DNA of 11,905 nt from Archaeoglobaceae archaeon (lineage in GTDB: Archaea; Halobacteriota; Archaeoglobi; Archaeoglobales; Archaeoglobaceae): positions 1 to 11,905 of the forward strand of contig JANXDJ010000038.1 of the NCBI GenBank assembly GCA_025059545.1, given 5' to 3'. Of this stretch, positions 1-7,134 are shown piece by piece. Both the position numbers and the translations under genes were made by a program. Numbering within the stretch: the stretch's first letter is position 1; the number at the start of each line of letters is the position of its first letter. The notes below the pieces were generated by a model. That model did no database searches, had not been told where the DNA came from, and saw nothing but the letters and a program-made list of their open reading frames with translations.

Positions 1-2057
1 AAGAGCAGACAGATCTCCCACTGCTCGTCAGAACGGACACAAAGAGATTCCTAAGAGAAAGCGATTTCACTGGAGAAAATACTGAAGATGAGCCTGAAAT
101 CATTCTCAGAGACAAAAGTGAGAACTTCTACTTCTGGGACAAAAACAAAGGACTTGTAAAAGCTCCGAGAGAAACCTTAGCCCTTGGAGAACTTGATCCA
201 GTGCTTGAAGGTAGCTTTAAGGTAGAGATCAATGGTAAGGAAGTCGAAGTCAAACCAGTCTTTGAATTCCTGAAGGAGAAGCTCAAAGACTACGCTCCAG
301 AAAAGGCTCAAGAGATCTGTGGTGTTCATGCTGAGGTTATAAGAATGCTTGCAAGGAAGGTTGCAAAGCTTAAGACACATATCATGCTCGGATTTAGCAC
401 ATGCAAAACATTTCATGGAGACTTGGTAGAAAGATCGACAGCTCTTTTGCTCGCCTTGACTGGCAACTGGGGAAAGGAGGGCACAGGAATAACTGGATGG
501 TGCACAGTTTCAGCAACAGCGAATCCGTATTCTGGAGAAGAAACGGGATTTGAGCCATTGGTAGAGATAATTCTCGGAAGAAAAGCTACAGACGAGGAGA
601 TTGCTATAGCCACTCAGAAGCTGATGGCAAGGCTTGGAATGACGACAGTTCCGCCAGTTTTTTACTGGTTCTACCATTGTGGTTACGATGAAGTTTGGAG
701 CAAATACGATCTTAGCTCTGCGGGCATTCCAAAGAGGATTTCGGATTATTTGGAAGAAGCGGTCTCAAAGGGTTGGTGGAATGGACTTTTAAAGCCGGAA
801 AAAGACGTAGAACCAAAAGTTCTCCTCGTTATGGCTAATAATACACTTAGAAGGACGAGAGGTGGAACCAGAACGATGCTAAAGCACTTATGGCCGAAGC
901 TTGATCTTGTAGTTACAATCGACTCCAGATGGTCTACTACCGCACTCTATTCTGACATCGTTTTACCCGCAGCTTTTTTCTACGAGAAAATGCACTTCCA
1001 TTTGCTAACAACTTCTTTCGTTAGATTCTGGTCTTTCTGCGATAAAGCCATAGAACCAGTGGGCGATGCTAAGAACGAGTGGGAAATTACACTCAGACTT
1101 GCTGAGAAAATTGTTGAAAGAGCAAGAGAAAGAGGAATTGAGGAATATTCTGTTCCTCAAGGGATAACAAAGGAGAAATTTGAAAAAATGACCGGGATTG
1201 AGATTGATGATGTCCCAGAAGAGCTTAAACCAGTTATAGGTGTTAGAAGAAAATTTTCGGATTTGGTAAATTTGCTCACCGCCGGTGGAAAATTCAGTGC
1301 TGAAAGGCTTGAAGACGTTCATGAAGCTATTGTAGAGAACTGCAAAGATGCAGGAATTTTCTCACAAAAAGAATCACTTGAATCGATAAGAAATCGGGGG
1401 TTCGTAAAATACGAGTCTCTGGGAAAATCTGCTGAAGGAATGAACATGGCCACAAGGGTTGAGCCAAAAAGGATCGTTGTTGCCTTCTTGCAGCACGTAG
1501 AGGACAAAAAACCCTATCCAACTTTACATGGAAGAGCACAGTTCTACATAGACCATGAGTGGTTTTTAGAAGCAGGAGAGGAGCTCCCATCTTACAAGCC
1601 ACCACCAGAACACGGGGGGAGTAGCAAGAAATATAGATTCAGGATAGATAGTGGGCATTTACGTTGGAGTATCCATGCGTCAACGGTTACAAATGAATTG
1701 ATGGCTCAAACTCACCGCGGAGAACCTTTTGCCTTTGTAAATGAAAGAGATGCTTGGGAAAAGGGAATAAAAGATGGGGATTATATTAGGGTTTTCAACG
1801 ACTTTGGCGAATTCATAGTCCAAGCAAAGCTCAGCGCACTTCCAGCAAGGGGGCAGATAATAATCTACCACGCATGGGATCCACATCAGTATGAGGGTTG
1901 GAAGAGTTACGACCACATAATCCCCGGCATTGTTAAGCCACTTCATTTTGCGATCTACGGTCACCTAAACTATTGGACTGCAAATTGGCAACCTTTACAA
2001 GTGGATCGTCATGTTTACGTAGATTTTGAGTTATATAGAAGGAGGGAAAGCATATGA
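1..2057 (+). CDS. Molybdopterin oxidoreductase catalytic (alpha) subunit, type II DMSO reductase family; 5' end outside window
   Basis: The frame is open from base 3 and gives 684 residues, so a start near base 201 would be internal; the N-terminal part, where a Tat signal, the FS0 [4Fe-4S] ligands and the Mo-ligating residue would lie, is off the edge. Family signatures seen are TDLPLLVRTDTKRFLRESDF (5-24), LALTGNWGKEGTG, NTLRRTRGG, ALYSDIVLPAA, YPTLHGRAQFYIDHEWFLEAG, HRGEPFAFVNERDA and IIYHAWDPHQYEGW followed by KPLHFAIYGHLNYW. This combination is typical of the group containing NarG of archaea, ethylbenzene and dimethylsulfide dehydrogenases, and selenate, chlorate and perchlorate reductases. 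The enzyme would use a bis-MGD molybdenum (or tungsten) centre for oxygen-atom transfer or hydroxylation. It overlaps the next gene by 4 bases (ATGA), and that gene is a haem gamma subunit, which supports a three-part periplasmic-type enzyme. Family assignment is secure; the substrate is not. Confidence 0.93.
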   Translation, partial: EQTDLPLLVRTDTKRFLRESDFTGENTEDEPEIILRDKSENFYFWDKNKGLVKAPRETLALGELDPVLEGSFKVEINGKEVEVKPVFEFLKEKLKDYAPEKAQEICGVHAEVIRMLARKVAKLKTHIMLGFSTCKTFHGDLVERSTALLLALTGNWGKEGTGITGWCTVSATANPYSGEETGFEPLVEIILGRKATDEEIAIATQKLMARLGMTTVPPVFYWFYHCGYDEVWSKYDLSSAGIPKRISDYLEEAVSKGWWNGLLKPEKDVEPKVLLVMANNTLRRTRGGTRTMLKHLWPKLDLVVTIDSRWSTTALYSDIVLPAAFFYEKMHFHLLTTSFVRFWSFCDKAIEPVGDAKNEWEITLRLAEKIVERARERGIEEYSVPQGITKEKFEKMTGIEIDDVPEELKPVIGVRRKFSDLVNLLTAGGKFSAERLEDVHEAIVENCKDAGIFSQKESLESIRNRGFVKYESLGKSAEGMNMATRVEPKRIVVAFLQHVEDKKPYPTLHGRAQFYIDHEWFLEAGEELPSYKPPPEHGGSSKKYRFRIDSGHLRWSIHASTVTNELMAQTHRGEPFAFVNERDAWEKGIKDGDYIRVFNDFGEFIVQAKLSALPARGQIIIYHAWDPHQYEGWKSYDHIIPGIVKPLHFAIYGHLNYWTANWQPLQVDRHVYVDFELYRRRESI

Positions 2058-2692
2058 TCGTCGAGAAAATCCAAAAGATCGAATTTGGTGACGAACTTCT
2101 TGGTAAGATAAAGCTAAACCCTATAAAAATGCAACCAGTTCCAGCCAAGGCTGTTGTGACTTCAAAATACATCAGAGAAACGATAGACGAGACAAAATAC
2201 GGAAAAGTTGGCGAAATTCTCGCTGGCTTGTGTAGAGATGAAGAAAAAATTGCAGTAGTTATGCGTTGGGAGGATAAGAGTAAAGATGACACAATTTCAG
2301 GATATGGTAATTTTGTAGACGCATGTGCGGTGATGTTTCCGATAAAGGAATACGCCTCCGTTATGACAATGGGCTCAGAGGATGCACCGGTGAACGTTTG
2401 GCTTTGGAGAGCGGATGAGAAGTTTTACGACATAATAAGCAAAGGACTCGGCACAACAAAAAGAAGAGATCCAAAGACGAGCGGTTTAACAGCTCACGGA
2501 CAATACTCAGAGGGTAAATGGACTGTTTTTTTCATAAGACCGCTTCAGTCTAAAAATCCAGAAGAATACGTTGATTTAACACCTCCAAAAACTACGAGCA
2601 TCGCATTCGCAGTTTGGATTGGCAACAATAGAGAAAGAGGACCACTGAAGTCGTATTCTGGGGACTTTCTCGGACTGGAGGTGCCACTATGA
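2054..2692 (+). CDS. Haem-b-binding gamma subunit, ethylbenzene/DMS dehydrogenase family (EbdC/DdhC/SerC-like)
   Basis: The protein has 212 residues. It resembles the ethylbenzene dehydrogenase gamma family, a beta-sandwich that holds one b haem through Met and Lys and passes electrons between the beta subunit and an external carrier. Visible are DACAVMFPIKE (89-99), then VMTMGSEDAPVNVWLWRADEK with M104 or M106 as the likely axial Met, and a C-terminal FAVWIGNNRERGPLKS (185-200) with K199 at the site of the axial Lys in EbdC. The start is ATG 2054, with AAGGAGGG just upstream and a 4-base overlap with the catalytic gene. No signal peptide is visible: the N-terminus is charged (MIVEKIQKIEFGDELLG). 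Export, if any, would have to ride on a partner's Tat signal. It also overlaps the next gene by 4 bases. Family call is strong; ligand assignment is by motif analogy. Confidence 0.85.
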   Translation: MIVEKIQKIEFGDELLGKIKLNPIKMQPVPAKAVVTSKYIRETIDETKYGKVGEILAGLCRDEEKIAVVMRWEDKSKDDTISGYGNFVDACAVMFPIKEYASVMTMGSEDAPVNVWLWRADEKFYDIISKGLGTTKRRDPKTSGLTAHGQYSEGKWTVFFIRPLQSKNPEEYVDLTPPKTTSIAFAVWIGNNRERGPLKSYSGDFLGLEVPL

Positions 2693-3849
2693 TCTATCCT
2701 GGGCAATACGAATATTGGCAAATAGTTTGGATCCAGATAATATTGCTTGTATACGTTCAATTTATTACTGCATTCTCTCTCTACACTCAGAAAGATTTCT
2801 ATTCAAAGTTTTTCAAAATCTTTGAGAGATTTTTCCCTTGGAAAGGTAGGGACTTCTTGATAAAACTGCACGCGTTCAGCGGTATCTCTGTGTTTGTTCT
2901 TAACGTTCTCTGCACAACTACTTGGTTCTATCTTAAAATATCTGGTGGTCTCTCTATTTTCGACATTCTCACCTCTGGAGAGACTGCGATAATTGGATGG
3001 GTGAATTTGGCTTCCACAGTCCTAATTTCGTTGATGTTAGTCTTTGGCGTATCCCTTTACAAGAACAATCGACCAGACACAAAGCTACCTTTCTGGAAAT
3101 TCGAGTATTATCTGTCAAGAATAATCCATAGGCTTGTTTTCTTGCTAATAATCGTGATTCTGGGATATCATGTCTTCTTCATATCGAAAATATTCAATGC
3201 TTGGAATGACTGGATCCTCATGGGGCATTTATTTGTCCTTCTTCCTATTACTTCAATTATAATCGGCATTTTAGCTTTTCTGCTTGCATTTGTGCTTGTA
3301 TATGAGATAATTGCAGAGAAAATGAGGATCGAGAAGAAAGTTGGCTTCTCGAAGACATTTATCTTTCTAACCTTGATCTTCGTTTTTTATATAGTATATG
3401 TAATGTTTCTGCAGCCTTTTCCAATCGAGATCCTGATTCTTTCCACCATATTCTTAGCTTTTGTTCAAGTTTCGAGCATTTTTAAAAGCAAAAAAGCACC
3501 AAGAATATTTTATGAATTTAAACCCGTTTCTAAGGATGAGCTGATTGAAAGAATATCAAAAATGGGAGTTTATGGAGAGAATCTCGAAAAAGCGATCAAT
3601 GAAACTTTGGAACACGCTTTAAAGGTTTGGAAAGAATCTATGGAATTTGGTAGTGAGTTGGAGTATTGCGGATCTATATTCGCAGAGCTCAGCATTAAAA
3701 AGGACGTGAATGAGATCAACGAACTCGAAGATACTGGAAAAATGCTTGCAATGTTCTTCTGGCAGAACTTGAACAAGATCGGAAATGATGAGGCAAAGTT
3801 GAGCAATTTCATTTCAGAAATTAAGAGAGAGCTTGGGGTGAGATCTTGA
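2689..3849 (+). CDS. Polytopic membrane protein, probable cytochrome-b-like quinone/haem subunit with soluble C-terminal domain
   Basis: This 386-residue protein starts at ATG 2689, preceded by GGAGGTG, and overlaps the gamma gene by 4 bases. About seven hydrophobic helices are visible, near residues 11-31, 59-83, 100-124, 145-167, 176-208, 221-241 and 246-265. Membrane histidines are H61, H147, H161 and H180. H147 and H161 lie in one helix as His-x13-His, the spacing used to bind two stacked haems in several cytochrome b families, and H61 and H180 could supply the opposite ligands. Residues about 270-386 form a charged, mostly helical domain without cysteine clusters (one Cys, C327) and probably cytoplasmic. 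I do not recognise a named family. From the gene order I infer that it anchors the molybdoenzyme or exchanges electrons with quinone in the role NarI plays elsewhere, although it is not NarI. Haem binding is a prediction. Confidence 0.6.
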   Translation: MIYPGQYEYWQIVWIQIILLVYVQFITAFSLYTQKDFYSKFFKIFERFFPWKGRDFLIKLHAFSGISVFVLNVLCTTTWFYLKISGGLSIFDILTSGETAIIGWVNLASTVLISLMLVFGVSLYKNNRPDTKLPFWKFEYYLSRIIHRLVFLLIIVILGYHVFFISKIFNAWNDWILMGHLFVLLPITSIIIGILAFLLAFVLVYEIIAEKMRIEKKVGFSKTFIFLTLIFVFYIVYVMFLQPFPIEILILSTIFLAFVQVSSIFKSKKAPRIFYEFKPVSKDELIERISKMGVYGENLEKAINETLEHALKVWKESMEFGSELEYCGSIFAELSIKKDVNEINELEDTGKMLAMFFWQNLNKIGNDEAKLSNFISEIKRELGVRS

Positions 3850-5828
3850 GAGCCATAGCTTTCTTAATACTTCTCATACAGATTTCAGTTGTTGGTGCTG
3901 AGCAGATCTCCGCTTGGGTAGATCCTTCAGGATACGCATTTTATCCAGAAGACACCAAAGTGATCTATGTGAGCGTTTTTCAGTTTGGTTATCATGTAGA
4001 TGCGATCCAAAAGGGAAATGTTCAAATTATATACCCCTATGAAAGCTCATCGTCTGTTATTCATATAAATAAAGATGAAAAAGCAGTTTTCAGAGTCAAA
4101 ACCATAGACGTGACCCATGCATTCTACATCTTCCATTATCTACCATATCCCTCAGAAAAGCTATACTTAATATATCCCGGAATCGTTGAAGAGATCGGAC
4201 CTATAATATTCGACCAAGTTGGCAAGTTTAAGATAAGGGATCCAGTTGTTTGCGATGCTCTAAATCCATTTGACTACGCAGATCTCATCGTGGAACCAAA
4301 TATACCATTCTTGGTGTCTATTTTATCCGCTTTTGCGGTTTTTGCTATTGGGTTAATTTATGCAAAGCGAGGAGTTGGTGATGGCAGAGAATTTGATCTA
4401 TTGTCCATTCCGATTTTTGGTAGAAAACTCAAAAATGCTCTGAAGTCAAGAAACTCAACTTTCTATCTCCAGTGGATAAATTTGGTCATCTTTTTATTCA
4501 TTATAGTCACTGGTCTTTTTGGAAATCCGAATGGTGGTGAAAACTTTTCGATAATCATTGTATGGGTTCTATGGTTTGCGCTTGTTGAGTATCTGATCTT
4601 CTTCACCGGAAGAACTTGGTGCACGATGTGTCCGATGCCTGTTCTGGGAGAATGGCTTGTGAGGAAAAGAGTTGTAGGTGTGAACAGAAAATTCTTCTCA
4701 CTAAACAGAAGCTGGCCAAGGAGTATAGACAATATGTGGATTAGTTCTCTGGGCTTTTTGATCCTGTCGCTGTTTATAGTCTGGATCGTCACCAGACCAG
4801 TAGCAACTGCAATCCTTTTCCTAATTCTAATTTTAGCAGGGATTTTATGCCATCTTTACAATCCACTGAGATATTTCTGCAGATCTCTCTGTCCAGCAAA
4901 CGGCTACATTGGCTATCATTCAAACGCTTCCATATTTACAGTCGAAAGTAAGAATGGTGATCTCTGTGTCCGTCACAGACATAAAGATTGCTTAAATGGA
5001 AATAAGAAGGGTTATGGGTGCCCATGGGTTTTGTATCCGGGAGGAAAGGATGAAAACACGTATTGTGGGCAGTGTTTTGAGTGCCTTCGCACATGTCCGT
5101 TGGACAACATGACGGTGAAGCTGAGAAGTCTCAATAAAGTTATTGCGGATCTTGCAAGGCTTGCTACGAGAGCTAAGGACAAATTCGATGAAGCTTGGAT
5201 GGGTTTTATAAGATTTACAACTGCGATTTTCTACGAACTCGTCTTTTTCAGTGCATGGGGATTGAAATACCTCGGAGATATGAACAGAACGTGGGGAGCA
5301 AATCTTGCCTCTATTGATGTCCTAATTCCATCGATCACAGATCTTGCGAGTTGGTTTAACTGGGCGATATTGGTAAGTGCGATCTCTCTTATAGTTTTTC
5401 CAGCGATCTTTTATATCGCTTCATATGCCTCAAAAAAGGTGGCAAAAGTTGAAGAGTCGACCAAAAATTTATTCCTATCTCTTAGCTATTCCTTAGTGCC
5501 ATATGGGCTTCTTATATGGATGTCCTTCGCTCTCTCCCTCGTGCTCGTCAACTGGGTTAAGATCGTAAACGTCCTTACAGATCCGTTCGGACTTGGATGG
5601 GATCTTTTGGGTATTGGGAAACATTTGCTGAAGCCAATTGCGCCGGATCTATTACTATACTTCCAAATACCCTTCATACTGTTCGGCTTATTCTTGGCAA
5701 CGGTCACAACGTATGAAATAGGAAGAGTTATGACCAATGATAAATCAAAGGCTCAAAAAATATGCATAACGATGGGTTTAATTCATGTTTTCTCTGCCAT
5801 AATAGCATTATGGGTGGTAGCGGGGTGA
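3846..5828 (+). CDS. NosR/NapH-like membrane polyferredoxin with signal peptide and N-terminal extracytoplasmic beta (COX2-like) domain
   Basis: The protein has 660 residues from a TTG start (3846) that overlaps the upstream stop as TTGA, with GGGGTGAG before it. Residues 1-18 form a signal peptide, probably cut after VGA. Residues 19-150 form a beta-rich exported domain, followed by about ten membrane helices (near 152-174, 208-226, 234-254, 299-317, 319-338, 453-475, 505-527, 543-570, 602-623 and 638-658). Iron-sulfur motifs are WCTMCPMP (C259, C262), FCRSLCPANG (C345, C349), C374/C382/C392 and a classical CGQCFECLRTCP (C407, C410, C413, C417). By helix count the clusters face the cytoplasm and the N-terminal domain faces outward, the topology known for NosR. 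NosR carries an FMN domain outside; here there is instead a fold resembling COX2, with DVTHAFYI (H91) and C136 matching two CuA positions. Inferred role: transmembrane electron transfer to or from the molybdoenzyme. The polyferredoxin call is firm; the fold of the N-terminal domain is moderate. Confidence 0.8.
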   Translation: MRAIAFLILLIQISVVGAEQISAWVDPSGYAFYPEDTKVIYVSVFQFGYHVDAIQKGNVQIIYPYESSSSVIHINKDEKAVFRVKTIDVTHAFYIFHYLPYPSEKLYLIYPGIVEEIGPIIFDQVGKFKIRDPVVCDALNPFDYADLIVEPNIPFLVSILSAFAVFAIGLIYAKRGVGDGREFDLLSIPIFGRKLKNALKSRNSTFYLQWINLVIFLFIIVTGLFGNPNGGENFSIIIVWVLWFALVEYLIFFTGRTWCTMCPMPVLGEWLVRKRVVGVNRKFFSLNRSWPRSIDNMWISSLGFLILSLFIVWIVTRPVATAILFLILILAGILCHLYNPLRYFCRSLCPANGYIGYHSNASIFTVESKNGDLCVRHRHKDCLNGNKKGYGCPWVLYPGGKDENTYCGQCFECLRTCPLDNMTVKLRSLNKVIADLARLATRAKDKFDEAWMGFIRFTTAIFYELVFFSAWGLKYLGDMNRTWGANLASIDVLIPSITDLASWFNWAILVSAISLIVFPAIFYIASYASKKVAKVEESTKNLFLSLSYSLVPYGLLIWMSFALSLVLVNWVKIVNVLTDPFGLGWDLLGIGKHLLKPIAPDLLLYFQIPFILFGLFLATVTTYEIGRVMTNDKSKAQKICITMGLIHVFSAIIALWVVAG

Positions 5829-5833
5829 TTTAA

Positions 5834-6247
5834 ATGTCTAATAGCGAGGGATTCGGTTTAACTATTGTCTTCCTGGGTTCCTTATTAACACTGGCTTCCG
5901 TGTTCTTCACCATACCGCCCTTTATTGATCTTGTGGATGATCACTTCTTTGGAAAGGACAAGGTGGTTATAAGAGCTTACGTTGGTGAGCATGGAGGATT
6001 TGATCCAAAAGTTCTAAGATTAAGCATAGGTTGCCATAAGATCGTATTTATACCGATGGACATCGCTCAGGGACTTGCAATCGACGATCTGCAGATCGAC
6101 ACCGGAGTTGTGCTTCCGGGAGAAAAGAAAGAATTAGAGATCTGTTTAAACCGAAGTGGTGTTTATGTTTTTAGAAACTCTATCTCAAGTGGACCAATGA
6201 CTCCATTTCAGATTGGATATCTGGTGGTGGAGGAAAATGATTCGTAA
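5834..6247 (+). CDS. Membrane-anchored COX2-like cupredoxin-fold protein lacking all CuA ligands
   Basis: The protein has 137 residues; ATG 5834 follows GGGGTGAT and lies 5 bases after the previous stop. One N-terminal helix (about 8-27) anchors an extracytoplasmic domain that follows the periplasmic domain of cytochrome oxidase subunit II: GGFDPKVLRLSIG (54-66), IVFIPMDIAQGLAID (70-84), VVLPGEK, then SGVYVFRNSISSGP (108-121) and a closing IGYLVV. In the CuA family these segments hold His, then Cys-x3-Cys-x3-His-x2-Met. Here the equivalent positions are Q79, N115, S119, T123 and Q126, all with the correct spacing, so a CuA centre cannot form. The rest of the domain is intact and the gene is in a tight operon, so it is probably functional as a structural or docking subunit rather than a decaying gene. 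It overlaps the next gene by 11 bases. Confidence 0.75.
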   Translation: MSNSEGFGLTIVFLGSLLTLASVFFTIPPFIDLVDDHFFGKDKVVIRAYVGEHGGFDPKVLRLSIGCHKIVFIPMDIAQGLAIDDLQIDTGVVLPGEKKELEICLNRSGVYVFRNSISSGPMTPFQIGYLVVEENDS

Positions 6248-6662
6248 AATAACTTTTCCGCCAATTTTGCTTTTCATAGCAATTCTAATGCTTGGAGCAA
6301 TTGTAAATATAATGGCTACGATTTCAATGACTTCCCAAGGCAATTCAGAATTATACATGCTCCAGATAAGCACCTCTCTCGATAAAGATCGCCTAAGCAG
6401 CCCTGGAAGACTTTCAATAACCATAACCGTTGAAGGTGTGCAAAACTCCTCTTATTCGGCGGTATACGTTTACGATCCTGATAGTAGACTTTACGCTGTG
6501 AAGGAGGGGACTTTGAGCAATGGCTTTGCGATCTTTGACATCTACTTTGGCTGGTCGGTGAAGCAGGGGAATTACACGATCATACCTGCGGTTGGGCTAA
6601 GTAAACATCAGGTTGTTTTTGGAAATCCTGTTTTTATTGAAGTTGCCTACGGAGGTGTTTAA
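6237..6662 (+). CDS. Membrane-anchored extracytoplasmic beta-domain protein of unknown function
   Basis: The chosen start is ATG 6237, which has GGTGGTGGAGG directly upstream and gives 141 residues beginning MIRKITFPPILL. An in-frame upstream start at 6213 lacks such a site. A single hydrophobic helix (about 8-31) with positive residues before it predicts an N-in anchor. The remaining 110 residues are rich in beta-type segments (LSITITVEG, SAVYVYDPDS, FAIFDIYFGW, GNYTIIPAVG), like a small immunoglobulin-type fold. There are no cysteines, and the single histidine is H125 (in SKHQVVFG), so no metal or haem site is evident. It begins inside the COX2-like gene and ends one base before the next start (TAAATG), so it is translated with the complex. 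A FixH-like accessory role is conceivable, given a polyferredoxin two genes upstream, but I see no specific motif for it. Confidence 0.6.
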   Translation: MIRKITFPPILLFIAILMLGAIVNIMATISMTSQGNSELYMLQISTSLDKDRLSSPGRLSITITVEGVQNSSYSAVYVYDPDSRLYAVKEGTLSNGFAIFDIYFGWSVKQGNYTIIPAVGLSKHQVVFGNPVFIEVAYGGV

Positions 6663-6938
6663 ATGGAACGTCTTTTTATTGAGCTTGCGGGAGTCATAGA
6701 TGAGGTTGAAACCGCTTTTGGAGATTTTGAGGTAAAAGGTTTTTCGAGGGTTTTGTTAGAGTGGATAAAAGCGAAAGTCAGTAGAGAGCTTGATAGAAGC
6801 GTGGAGGAAAGCGAAATAATACTGGCTTTATTGGTTCTTGCGGTAAAAAGAAACATGGCTGAAGTTGAGGAGAATTTCTATTCAGAATTAAAAGATCTTT
6901 TCGAAGTTCTAAAGAAGATTGACGTGTTTAGATTTTAA
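6663..6938 (+). CDS. Small acidic helical soluble protein, unknown; last gene of the redox operon
   Basis: The protein has 91 residues. ATG 6663 directly follows the preceding TAA, with GGAGGTG at 6651-6657 as ribosome binding site. No signal peptide, membrane helix or cysteine is present. It is rich in Glu, Leu and Lys, and its periodicity suggests three or four amphipathic helices (for example residues 21-45, 48-65 and 65-85). Being the only predicted cytoplasmic soluble product besides the subunits with their own cofactors, it could be an assembly or regulatory factor for the complex. It is much shorter than TorD/NarJ-type chaperones (about 180-220 residues) and shows none of their motifs, so I give no function. 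An AT-rich stretch with T-runs follows, suggesting that the operon ends here. Confidence 0.65.
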   Translation: MERLFIELAGVIDEVETAFGDFEVKGFSRVLLEWIKAKVSRELDRSVEESEIILALLVLAVKRNMAEVEENFYSELKDLFEVLKKIDVFRF

Positions 6939-7019
6939 TTTTTTAAATCCAAATCAAAGCGGAAAAAATGTTTAGACAAGAAATAAAAATAGAGTTATTT
7001 ATTTTTTTCTTCCTTTTTT
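6939..7019 (+). terminator. T-rich tracts after the redox operon (candidate archaeal terminator)
   Basis: A run of six T follows the stop codon directly (6939-6944), and a longer T-dominated stretch, TTTATTTTTTTCTTCC, lies at about 7002-7017. Archaeal termination commonly uses such coding-strand T-tracts without a stem-loop. No strong hairpin is seen. The assignment is inference from base composition and position. Confidence 0.4.
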
Positions 7020-7112
7020 GCAGACTCTTCCTGCTTTTTTACAATCGACTTATCCCAACTAACTTTTCTGAATGCCACACCACCAAGCATAGAATATTTT
7101 CAATATACTCAT

Positions 7113-7120
7113 TTAAAAAT
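7113..7120 (+). promoter_or_regulatory. Possible TATA element upstream of the agl23-like gene
   Basis: TTTAAAAA occurs about 90 bases before ATG 7210. Initiation about 25 bases further on would give a leader of roughly 65-70 bases. The surroundings are very AT-rich, so similar words arise by chance, and no clear purine-rich BRE precedes it. Confidence 0.25.
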
Positions 7121-7134
7121 TTTTTGATTAAACA

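Noticed and set aside
201..2057. Taking GTG 201 as the true start of the molybdoenzyme gene
   Set aside because: The frame is open to the window edge and encodes conserved family sequence (TDLPLLVRTDTKRFLRESDF) upstream of it.
1..2057. Naming the enzyme a nitrate reductase (NarG), perchlorate reductase or ethylbenzene dehydrogenase
   Set aside because: The visible part carries motifs shared by all type II members, the N-terminal region with the more informative active-site residues is missing, and the operon partners match none of these systems exactly.
3846..5828. Calling the polyferredoxin NosR
   Set aside because: The Fe-S and membrane module is NosR/NapH-like, but the outer N-terminal domain resembles COX2 rather than an FMN-binding domain, and no NosZ gene is in the window.
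5834..6247. A functional CuA electron-transfer protein or a pseudogene
   Set aside because: All CuA ligand positions are substituted, which rules out the copper site; an intact frame, a good ribosome binding site and operon packing argue against a pseudogene.
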